This document shows, one piece after another, positions 1 through 8,580 of a stretch of DNA of 64,000 nucleotides. A model generated the notes under the pieces. That model ran no database searches, was not told the origin of the DNA, and saw only the letters and a program-made list of their open reading frames with translations. Made by a program: the position numbers and the translations under genes. Numbering within the stretch: the stretch's first letter is position 1; every line of letters starts with the position of its first letter. Origin of the DNA: Acer yangbiense (taxonomy: Eukaryota > Streptophyta > Magnoliopsida > Sapindales > Sapindaceae); NCBI GenBank assembly GCA_008009225.1, contig CM017763.1, forward strand, positions 62,393,959-62,457,958, written 5' to 3'.

Positions 1-93
1 AAAGGATCGTGTAATCACTTGTTCTAACAACCACAAACAGTAAATCAAAAGTCAATTTCAATTTCAGTGAATAGCAAACAAAAAGATACATAC

Positions 94-520
94 CGGCATA
101 AGCAGTGGCACCACTTAATTCAACTGAAGTCGCAGCAAGAGTCTCTTTAACCGTCAGAGAGTGGCCCGACACTGATTTATCTCTACAAATTCAAAATAAT
201 TACATTGTCATTAAAATTTAAAACCTCCAGACCAGTCCCACAATGATGACAAGTTCAAATTCTAAAGTTACACTAGAAGTTTAAAATGGGGGTTTTGAAA
301 GGGAACTAACGATTGAGGAGCGCAGACATGAACGTTGAAAAGACGATTACGAAGCAGAGCATCTACGAGCAATGTGAGACCGGGTGACTCCTGATCGTCG
401 ACGTCAGCTGATGAAAGCTTGCCGTTCGATTCGTAGGATTCGTTTTCCTTGGGGCGTGGTTGCACCCGTTTCTGGCGATGAGAACTTGTTGGAGGTTAGA
501 GATCAGCGATGTAGTGAAGT
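94..520 (-). pseudogene. SurE-like 5'-nucleotidase/acid phosphatase fragment
   Basis: Two exon-like blocks on the minus strand resemble the N-terminal half of plant SurE phosphatases, which remove phosphate from nucleotides. The first block (about 520-311) contains SPGLTLLVDALL and NVHVCAPQS and ends at a GT donor (310-309). The second (182-94) begins after an AG acceptor, reads DKSVSGHSLTV onward, and ends at a GTATG donor (93-92). The phase matches across the intron. The VLVTNDDGI-type metal-binding segment that should precede SPGL is not readable, and the frame of the start region (NLQQVLIARNG) differs from that of the SPGL block, so a frameshift or decay is likely. The remainder would lie left of the window. 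The fragment sits next to the end of a CACTA element and may be a captured piece. Confidence 0.6.
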
Positions 521-828
521 GAGAGAGAGAGAAAGAAAGGCGAACTGGCGAAGTGAAGACCGACGACTCAGCAGAGCACCACGACGGAGCTACCCAACAC
601 CACTCGAAGTGAAGAGGGAAGTGAGCGGAATGAGTTTTTTGGCCAATCGATGCCGGCGACGACCTTGAGAGGAAAGGACGACCATGGATCTGAGAGGGAA
701 AGAAAATGACGGTGGGGAGTGGGGAGAGAGATCTGTGTTTGTTGATTTGGGAAAATAATGTCTAGGGTTTACTTTTAAGTATTTTTATTTAGGATTTCAG
801 CACAAGTTTATGACGGTTTTTAGAAACC

Positions 829-958
829 ATCGTAAATCTATAAAGGTATTTAAAAACCGTCATATGTCTATAACGGTTTTCAAAAACCGTCATAAGTTTA
901 TGACGGTTTCTAAAACTGTAATAACTTTCCGTCATTAATTTACATTTTTCTTGTAGGG
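829..958. mobile_element. CACTA (En/Spm) element end with subterminal repeats
   Basis: Positions 829-935 hold about five copies of a short palindromic motif built on ACGGTTTTNNAAAACCGT in alternating orientation, the usual look of CACTA subterminal repeats. The block ends at 943-958 with the complement of CCCTACAAGAAAAATG, one base from the canonical CACTACAAGAAAAA terminus. The element therefore lies to the left, probably running off the window, and would enclose the SurE-like fragment. The second terminus and the 3-bp target duplication cannot be checked here. Confidence 0.7.
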
Positions 959-2048
959 ATCAGTTGAATTCTTGTGACTCAAATTTGAATGCTGCTTGAT
1001 TCAGCTGGTCGGAAATTTCTCTCTGCCTTCTTCATTAGGCCATACTACAGGCTTGTAATGACAGTTTTGATGGATTTCATGTGAGAGTGTTATTGATTTT
1101 ATATCTTAATTTTGAGCTTGAAACATTTATTTTAGGAAAATTCTGGATGGTCTGCTTGCTCTCTAAATGGATTGTTTTTTGTTTATTAAAAGCATATCTA
1201 ATTGAAGTGTTTGTGATGGATTTTTCTTCTTCTTCTTCTTGTTTTTCTCCTTCTTAAGAGTTTCATCTGCAAACCAAAGTAATAGATAAGTTATAAAAAA
1301 GAAATAAAAAATTATGCTAGGGAAATTACAGTGGAAAATTCAATAGACTATACTAGTTCACTCATCAATCAAAGAGTCAATTTGTTAGGTAGAGAATTAT
1401 TATCCGATGAAGTCCACCGGGCTATACTAAAAAAAATTAAAAAAATATTTCTACTTTATATAAAGATAGAGCACTTATAATGTTAAAATGGAAAGAGAGA
1501 GAATTTAATCATGAAAGTAAGATAGTGGAATGACCTCTTTTGTGTTTTCAATTTTTGTTGTCGGTTTTGATGCCTCCGAATTAATCCTGCCAAGCATTCA
1601 CATTTGTTAAAGGAGTATCAATAATTGGAATTTTTTTTACTATGATAATGTGAGCGTTAGAGTCCACATGGTTTATCTTTTCATATCTTTTGTTGAACAT
1701 TACCTATTAATAAATGTTTAGAGGACCAGGACATTACCTATTAATTTAGGATTAGAGGACCAGGACATAGTTCCAACAAACAACCTATAGGTGTACGAAA
1801 CTTGTCACTGAAACAACTTATGTTGTCAAACAAATATTTTTGTAAAACATTAAAAATTAGTCGGTTTATAATGGAGCATTATTATCTGATAGAGCCCACG
1901 TTGTCTTAAAATATTCAAAAGAAAAGTTCTGCTTTATATAATTAAAGATAGAGCACTCACTAATAATATATTAAATTATGACTCATGACCCAACAAAAAT
2001 TAGTCTTCATTGTATATATTAATGAAATGAAAAGAGATTAAAATAGCA
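959..2048. other. Non-coding stretch with decayed repeats
   Basis: No open frame or gene similarity was seen. Two segments (about 1395-1475 and 1870-1960) share a diverged block containing ATTATTATC, then TTTATAT and AAAGATAGAGCACT. A short phrase, TTAGAGGACCAGGACAT, also recurs near 1717 and 1752. These look like remnants of an old repeat family. Confidence 0.5.
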
Positions 2049-2236
2049 TTAATGCTACACATCCCATCTAAAATCCCACATTTTTCATTCCACTACATGT
2101 GCATGTGAGGTGTCAAATTGTGAGTGGATACATGGGGTAGGTGTCATTAATGTGTATCCACTCACAATTTGACACTTCACATGCCACATATAGTGGGATG
2201 AAAAATATGGGATTTTAGATGGGATGTTTAGCATTA
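2049..2236. mobile_element. Foldback MITE (about 190 bp)
   Basis: A near-complete hairpin: the left arm starts AATGCTACACATCCCATC and the right arm ends with its near-complement (GATGGGATGTTTAGCATT). The arms run almost to the centre near 2143. The trinucleotide ATT flanks both sides. There is no coding capacity. Confidence 0.75.
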
Positions 2237-2318
2237 TTGTTAAAATAAACAAAGAGGTACATATAATGGCAGAATTTATTAATGTGAAAGAAAAGTAAGT
2301 TGAATGATTTGTCGCTAA

Positions 2319-2819
2319 GAGCATATCCAATGTTGCTTCAAATTCCATTTCTCAAAAAATAAATCTTGTGATGAGTAACAGTAGCCCACTTGGGTTTAAT
2401 GCGCATTGTTACTTAGCACAAAACACTTTTTTTTAAAACGTCACATCAACTGATCATCTTTTTTTTTTTGTTTAATTTTCTTTTTTAATTTAACTTTTTT
2501 ATATTTAATTAAAGGATATATATTCCCCAAAAAATATACCATTGGATAGATCTCGTTAAAATCTTTAAAATGACACATATATTGATATATTTATTTAATT
2601 TACTTATTAATTATATATTAAACTTTTATAATAATTTAAGTTTGTGCAATTCAAAATAATTTAAATTTATTTATTAGGATTTAGAAAGATGCTTTTTTTG
2701 GTGTAAAAGTTAGTGTGGAACATTGGAGCGGAAATTTTTTTAGTGTTAATATATTCTAAAAAGATTCTCTTTTAACTTCAAATTGGAGTAAAGTTTAGTG
2801 GTAAACATCGGAGATGCTC
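2319..2819. mobile_element. PIF/Harbinger-type MITE (501 bp)
   Basis: The inverted termini are GAGCATATCCAATGTTG at the left and GAGCATCTCCGATGTTT (reverse strand) at the right. The direct flanks are TAA at 2316-2318 and TAA at 2820-2822, the 3-bp target duplication of PIF/Harbinger elements. The element at 47329-47769 has the same terminus. Confidence 0.75.
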
Positions 2820-3037
2820 TAAGCATTCATATTTGCTTTTCCAAGAGTGATGATGGAGTACCATTTACTTACAACTATCACTTTTAATTTAATTTTATTT
2901 TTTTAATCTTTTCTTGGGTTATTTTAATGATCCACCGATCAAAGCAGCAAATGATGTGAGAATGGGCATGTCAAGGTATCATCTGCTGAATGATGTGAAG
3001 CATGCCCTCCATCGTTTTTTACCACCTTTGTGCTTAC

Positions 3038-3226
3038 TGTTGGGTGTGCAACCAAAGTCCCACATTGGCTAGACATGGGGATGATCTTGGGTATATAAGT
3101 ATGGAAACAACCTCCATTGGTGTGAGGCCTTTTGGGTAGTGACCCAAGAGTAAATCCGTGCGGGCTTAGGCCCAAAGCGGATAATATCACACCAATGTGG
3201 AGAATGTGGGTTCCATACTTATAACA
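3038..3226 (+). mobile_element. Solo LTR (189 bp) with 5-bp target duplication
   Basis: The sequence begins TGTTGGGTGTGCAACC, ends ATAACA and is flanked by CTTAC on both sides (3033-3037 and 3227-3231). It lacks a second LTR or internal region, so it is a solo LTR of a small (TRIM-like) retrotransposon. It contains a TATA-like TATATAAG near 3092 in the same orientation as the NLR gene that starts about 560 bp further on. Confidence 0.8.
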
Positions 3227-3231
3227 CTTAC

Positions 3232-3788
3232 TTATGCCTTCGAAAGAGAATTAGTAAATGCCATTTTTAACCTGATGATACCTTGACAATAATGATACAT
3301 TTATGCCATTTCTTTTTTCTCATTTTGTGGAAAGCTGCATTCAGGCAATTATTGAATGGTGATTCATCAATTTTAAGTGGTGAAATCCAAACAATTCAAA
3401 TCCCACTTTTTTTCAATTATTGAAGAGTGGTGGAGTCTACACAGTTTGGAAAGGAACCAAACCATCAACTTTGATGACAACGTTTTGATTCTTTCTTGGT
3501 GTATAGAAAGGGAAAAGACTAAAGAAAAAAAAAAAAGTAAAAGTAAAAGTTGTATAAGTGGACTATTGCAATAATTAATTCCAAGAGAAAAGGATCTTTA
3601 TTTTATTTTTATCAAAGTTATCTCTGCTTTAATCAGCTTTTGATTTTTGAAATTGTTCAAGCTAGCTTCCATAGATATCCAAAAACAAAGAACCAGTACT
3701 CTCTCTTGCTCAATCTCACTCTACTCTTTGTGTGTTAATTGTTTCCTTATTCTACACTTTCTTTCATCAACAAACCAAAACCAAAACC
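3232..3788 (+). promoter_or_regulatory. 5' flank of the first NLR gene
   Basis: This is the interval between the solo LTR and the NLR start codon. It is AT-rich and has no long frame that looks coding. CT-rich stretches (CTCTCTCTTGCTC around 3700-3725) sit just upstream of the start and may mark the transcript leader. No single core promoter can be fixed by eye. Confidence 0.4.
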
Positions 3789-6700
3789 ATGCCTGTGGGA
3801 GAGGTGTTTCTTTCTGCTTTTCTTCAGGTTTTGTTTGACAGATTGGCGCCCAATCATCTGTCCTTCTTTTCTATCCCTGATCTGGCACCAGAGCTACAGA
3901 AGTTGAAAAGGAAGCTGTTGAAGATCGAGGCGGTTCTGGCGGACGCAGAAGAGAAGCAACTGTCGGGTGACAAGCTTGTGAAGATGTGGCTGGATGATCT
4001 CCAAGACTTGGCTTATGATTTGGATGACTTGCTTGATGAGTTTGCCACTGAAGAATTAGAGCGCAAGTTGAAGCCTGCTGAACCTCAGTCCACCTCCATA
4101 CTGGAAGATGCAGGCAGCTGGATTCTCACGTCTTGTACTGCTAAGTTTGATGATATGAAATCCAGGATTGATATGAAATCCAGGATTGATGATATATCGG
4201 GAAGGTTGGATCGTCTCTGGGAAGAAAAAGAGGACCTTGGATTGATTAAAAAGATTGCGGGAGGGACATCATCAACTGTGCCTGTTTTCCAAAGACCACC
4301 AACTACGAGTCTGCCAACTGAAACTAATGTTTTTGGGAGAGATGGAGATGCAACCAAAATTCTTGACATGGTGTCAAGTACTGGCGAATCCGGTGATGCT
4401 AACTTCCATGTCATATCGATTGTGGGCATGGGTGGAATCGGTAAAACGACTCTTGCACAGAAGGTGTTTAATGATGAAGCAGTAAAAGATTTCAACCCAA
4501 GAGCATGGACCTGTGTATCTAATGATTTTGATGTTTTGAAAATTTCAAAGGCGATTCTCGAGTCCATTACTCTCTCTCCTTGTGATCTGAAGGAGTTAGA
4601 TGCGGTTCAGAAGAAACTCCAAGAGGCAGTAGCTGGAAAAAAATTCTTGCTTGTGTTAGATGATGTTTGGAGCAAGAATTATAGATCGTGGGAAATCTTG
4701 AGGTCTCCATTTAAGGCTGGAGCTGGTGGGAGCAAAATAATTGTGACAACGCGTGATAAAGATGTTGCATTAACAATGGGAGCTCCCAATGAGAGTCATA
4801 TATTGAAAATTCTTTCAGATGATGAATGTTGGTCTTTGTTTAAGGCGCATGCATTTGAGTGCAGAGAAATTGCTTCATATGGCGATATCGAATTAATTCG
4901 TCAAAAAGTCATTGAAAAGTGCAAAGGATTACCCTTGGCAGTGAAGACTCTCGCTGGCCTTCTGCGCTCCAAGCAGGAAAGAGAAGACGAGTGGTTGGAA
5001 ATGCTAAACAGCAAAATGTGGGACTTGATAGAAGAAAGCGACAACATTCCTGCAACCTTAAAATTAAGCTACTACTATCTTCCTTCTCACTTAAAGAGAT
5101 GCTTTGCTCACTGTGCAATTTTCTTGGAGGATTATGAATTCCTAGAGGAGGAACTCATACTTCTATGGATGGCTGAAGGTCTTATTCAACCAGCAAAAGA
5201 AAATCAACAATTGGAAGATTTAGGTCATGAGTACTTCATTTCTCTGTTATCCAGATCATTTTTTCAACAATCAAATATTAATGAATCCAAACATACAATG
5301 CATGACCTTGTCCACGATCTTGCCAAATGGGCTTCTGGAGGAATTTGTTACCATTTGGAGGATATGGCAGAGATCAACAAGCCACTGAGAAGCTTCGAAA
5401 AGGTTCGTCATCTTTCTTTTGCTTGTGGTGATGTTGATGGAAAATGTAAATTTGAAATCCTCAAAGAAGTTAAACAGGTTGATCAACGTCTAAGAACGTT
5501 CTTACCTTTATCCGTTAATAAATTTGGTAGCTACATAACTCAAACAGTTATACTTGATCTGCTACCAAAATTTAAAAAATTGAGGATGTTATCTTTAGAA
5601 GGTTATTATGTTACAGAGTTGCCCGAGTCGTTTGGCTATTTGAGATATCTAAGATTCCTTAATCTTTCCAATACAATGATCAAAAGCTTGCCAGAATCAA
5701 CAAGTTCTTTGCTTAACTTACAAATTTTGAAATTAAGAGGTTGTTCTAGACTTAAGAAGTTGCCTTCCAAGATTAGGAATTTGATTAATTTAAGATATCT
5801 GGATATTAGAGATGTTTCGTTAGATGAGATGCCATTAGGAATGAATGAGCTGAAATGTCTTCGATATTTGTCCAATTTTGTTGTGGGGAAAGGTTTTGGA
5901 ATTGGCTTGAAAAATCTGAAGTTGTTAACATCTCTTTGTGGAGAACATTGCATTTCAAGATTAGAGAATGTGGTTGATTTACATGAAACAAGAGAGATGA
6001 TATTGAATGATAAACAGAAATTAAAAGTGCTACAGCTTGAATGGAACTCTCATTTTGATGACACGAGAAATGAAGTAAGAGAAAAAGAAGTGCTTGGCCT
6101 GCTACGACCTCATCCAAATCTGGAAAAGCTCAAAATCAAATTTTATGGTGGCTTAGAATTTCCATCTTGGGTAGGAGATTCATCATTCTCCAAAATGACC
6201 AGCCTAACATTGGAAGGTTGTGAGAAGTGCACACTCTTACCTTCGCTCGGGATGTTAGGTTCGCTTAAAGATCTCACAATCAGAGGGATGAAAGGATTGA
6301 AAAGCGTAGGCAAGGAGATCTATGGTCAGTGTTGTTCAACACCTTTTCAATCACTACAGACTCTGAGTTTTGTGAATTTACAAGAATGGGAGCATTGGGA
6401 ACCTATCAAAGATAGTGAGTATGGCAGTGCATTCCCTTGCCTTCGAGAGTTTTCGGTTGAGTATTGTCCTAAACTCTCTGGAAGATTACCTGATTGTCTT
6501 CCTTCGTTAGAGAAACTTGTGATTAAGAATTGTAAGCAGTTGGAGGTTTCATTCTCAAGCCTTCCAATGCTTAGCAAATTAGAAATAGATGGATGCAAAG
6601 AGTTGGCATGCAATAGTCCAATGGATTCCAAGTCATTGAAGTTTATGACTCTTGCAGATATTTCAGAGTTTGGCAATTGGTTAAGGCCACCACAGGGGTT

Positions 6701-8156
6701 GCAAAGTTTCATATCTATCACAGAGCTACGGATAGAAGATTGCTCAAATCTTATCTCATTTCCAGAGGTTTGTTTCCTTATCAATCTAAGTACACTTGAG
6801 ATTATAAATTGTGATGCTCTAACTTCATTACCCAAGGGAATGAATGACAAAAATGCATGTCTTGGAAGTTTGAAAATGAATTATTGTAATTCCCTAACAT
6901 TCATTGTAAGAGGCAAACTACCATCATCTCTGAAAAAGCTTGAGATAGAGGGTTGTGAGAAATTGAAGTTTTTGTGGGATGATAATGAGGAAAGTTGTAC
7001 ATCAGTGGTGGATGAAGAGAGCCCCAACAATACAAACACATCTCTTCTCGAATACTTGGATGTCAAAAAATGCCCATCTCTCAAGTGCTTATCATCAAGT
7101 GGTCATTTACCACAAACACTTCGTACTCTCTCCCTTCTTTCTCTTCCAAAGTTAGAGTCAATAGCAGAGAGTTTTCGTAATAACAAATCCCTCGAAGAGA
7201 TTAGTGTATGGGATTGTAGGAATCTTAAAAGTGTACCCGAAGGCCTGCACAATCTTAGCCATCTTCGAAAAATAAATATATGTTATTGTGAAAATATTGA
7301 TTGTTTGGGAGAAGAAGGGCCTCCCAACACCAATTTAAGTGAACTTGAAATTTCCAAATGTGAGAAGCTAAAAGCCTTACCCAATTGGTTCCACAGCCTC
7401 AACTCTCTTAAAAGCTTAACATTGAGTGATTGTCCAAGTATGACGTCATTTCCGGAAGAAGGTTTTCCCACCAACCTAACATCTCTTTATATTGTGGGTT
7501 TAAATGTCAAAATGTATAAGGCAGTGTTTGAGTGGGGGTTGCACAACCTCACCTCTCTAACGTCTCTTTGGATTTGGGGACTTCCAGAAGCAGAGTCATT
7601 TCCACAACAAGAATTGGAAATGACGTTTCCCCCTTCTCTAACTCGTCTCAACATTTACAATTTCCCAAATTTGAAATGCCTAATGGGTGAGGGTTTTCGA
7701 AACATTAACTCTCTTGAAGTGTTACGCATCGATAATTGCCCGAATCTCACATCCTTTCCAGAGCTGTCCCTGCCATCTTCACTTGATTCTCTGTATATCG
7801 AAGGTTGCCGAAATTTGGAATCCTTTTCAAAGCTAGGTCTGCCATCCTCACTTTCGTACTTAATGATTTGGGAATGTCCAGAAGTGAGATCCTTTCCCGA
7901 GCAGGGCCTGCCATCCTCACTTTTGCGATTACATATTTGTTTCTGTCCAAAGCTGAAAGAAGAATGCAAAAGAGATAAAGGAAAAGAGTGGTCCAAGATT
8001 TCTCACATCCCTCGTGTTGAGATAGATGGCAGAAACATCTACGATCCCTTGTATTCAGAAACATCTACAGAATTCCATAACATGATTGGTATGTCAATCT
8101 CTAACTCCTCAAACCTTATTTACATTATAAATGATTTCGATAGGAGGAAGAATTAA
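3789..8156 (+). CDS. CC-NB-LRR (CNL) disease resistance protein, RPP13-like 1 type
   Basis: An intact single-exon gene of 1455 aa encoding an intracellular immune receptor that would sense a pathogen effector. The start is the ATG at 3789 (MPVGEVFLSAFL), typical of this family; in-frame codons further upstream have no ATG. In order: an Rx-type coiled coil with an EDVID-like DLAYDLDDLLDEF (about residues 75-90); P-loop GMGGIGKTT (about 213-221); kinase-2 LLVLDDVW (about 287-294); RNBS-B KIIVTTRD; GLPLAV (about 380); RNBS-D CFAHCAIF; and MHDLVHD (about 504-510). Some 900 residues of leucine-rich repeats follow, the last ones closely alike (LPSSL...YIEGC / MIWEC / HICFC), suggesting recent repeat gain. 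An 18-bp unit (DMKSRI) is tandemly doubled near 4157-4192. All nucleotide-binding motifs are intact, so the protein should be functional. The stop codon lies inside a tandemly repeated 3' block. Confidence 0.93.
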   Translation: MPVGEVFLSAFLQVLFDRLAPNHLSFFSIPDLAPELQKLKRKLLKIEAVLADAEEKQLSGDKLVKMWLDDLQDLAYDLDDLLDEFATEELERKLKPAEPQSTSILEDAGSWILTSCTAKFDDMKSRIDMKSRIDDISGRLDRLWEEKEDLGLIKKIAGGTSSTVPVFQRPPTTSLPTETNVFGRDGDATKILDMVSSTGESGDANFHVISIVGMGGIGKTTLAQKVFNDEAVKDFNPRAWTCVSNDFDVLKISKAILESITLSPCDLKELDAVQKKLQEAVAGKKFLLVLDDVWSKNYRSWEILRSPFKAGAGGSKIIVTTRDKDVALTMGAPNESHILKILSDDECWSLFKAHAFECREIASYGDIELIRQKVIEKCKGLPLAVKTLAGLLRSKQEREDEWLEMLNSKMWDLIEESDNIPATLKLSYYYLPSHLKRCFAHCAIFLEDYEFLEEELILLWMAEGLIQPAKENQQLEDLGHEYFISLLSRSFFQQSNINESKHTMHDLVHDLAKWASGGICYHLEDMAEINKPLRSFEKVRHLSFACGDVDGKCKFEILKEVKQVDQRLRTFLPLSVNKFGSYITQTVILDLLPKFKKLRMLSLEGYYVTELPESFGYLRYLRFLNLSNTMIKSLPESTSSLLNLQILKLRGCSRLKKLPSKIRNLINLRYLDIRDVSLDEMPLGMNELKCLRYLSNFVVGKGFGIGLKNLKLLTSLCGEHCISRLENVVDLHETREMILNDKQKLKVLQLEWNSHFDDTRNEVREKEVLGLLRPHPNLEKLKIKFYGGLEFPSWVGDSSFSKMTSLTLEGCEKCTLLPSLGMLGSLKDLTIRGMKGLKSVGKEIYGQCCSTPFQSLQTLSFVNLQEWEHWEPIKDSEYGSAFPCLREFSVEYCPKLSGRLPDCLPSLEKLVIKNCKQLEVSFSSLPMLSKLEIDGCKELACNSPMDSKSLKFMTLADISEFGNWLRPPQGLQSFISITELRIEDCSNLISFPEVCFLINLSTLEIINCDALTSLPKGMNDKNACLGSLKMNYCNSLTFIVRGKLPSSLKKLEIEGCEKLKFLWDDNEESCTSVVDEESPNNTNTSLLEYLDVKKCPSLKCLSSSGHLPQTLRTLSLLSLPKLESIAESFRNNKSLEEISVWDCRNLKSVPEGLHNLSHLRKINICYCENIDCLGEEGPPNTNLSELEISKCEKLKALPNWFHSLNSLKSLTLSDCPSMTSFPEEGFPTNLTSLYIVGLNVKMYKAVFEWGLHNLTSLTSLWIWGLPEAESFPQQELEMTFPPSLTRLNIYNFPNLKCLMGEGFRNINSLEVLRIDNCPNLTSFPELSLPSSLDSLYIEGCRNLESFSKLGLPSSLSYLMIWECPEVRSFPEQGLPSSLLRLHICFCPKLKEECKRDKGKEWSKISHIPRVEIDGRNIYDPLYSETSTEFHNMIGMSISNSSNLIYIINDFDRRKN

Positions 8157-8580
8157 TGAGCTCTATTGAATCCCATTACATCATTCGTATGTCAATCTCT
8201 AACACCTCAAATCTACTTCCTTCTTTTTCATCTTTGTGTATCCCTTGTGTTAAAATAGATCAAAGATACATCTACAATCCAGAGGAAGAATGAATGAGCT
8301 GTACAGAATTCCATCACATCATTAATTGGTATGTCAATCTCTAACTCCTTAAACCTTATTTACATTATAAATGATTTCAATAGGAGGAAGAATTAATGAA
8401 CTCTATAGAATGCTATCACATCATTCGTATGTCAATCTCTAACACCTCAAATCTACTTCCTTCTTTTTCATCTATGTGTATCCTTTGTTGTCCTTGTTTT
8501 CTTTATATATATACTCTGTTTTTTGCAGATAGAAGCAAGCTGTTATTTGATTATAGAATTGGTGGACGGCTCCCAATTGG
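8089..8580 (+). repeat. Tandem duplication, period about 240 bp, over the NLR stop codon
   Basis: The block 8089-8328 is repeated from 8329 onward with few changes. For example, GGTATGTCAATCTCTAACTC recurs at 8089 and 8329, and AGGAAGAATTAATGA recurs at 8144 and 8385. The first unit contains the NLR stop codon and the start of the 3' flank. Related pieces recur near 10073-10150 and 11817-11890. Confidence 0.85.

Noticed and set aside
3732..3788. An upstream extension of the first NLR by 19 residues
   Set aside because: The extension starts with a non-ATG codon; the ATG at 3789 begins the sequence usual for this receptor class.
4085..7996. Several long frames antisense to the first NLR
   Set aside because: They lie opposite a conserved receptor gene, have no recognisable domain and are expected from its codon composition.
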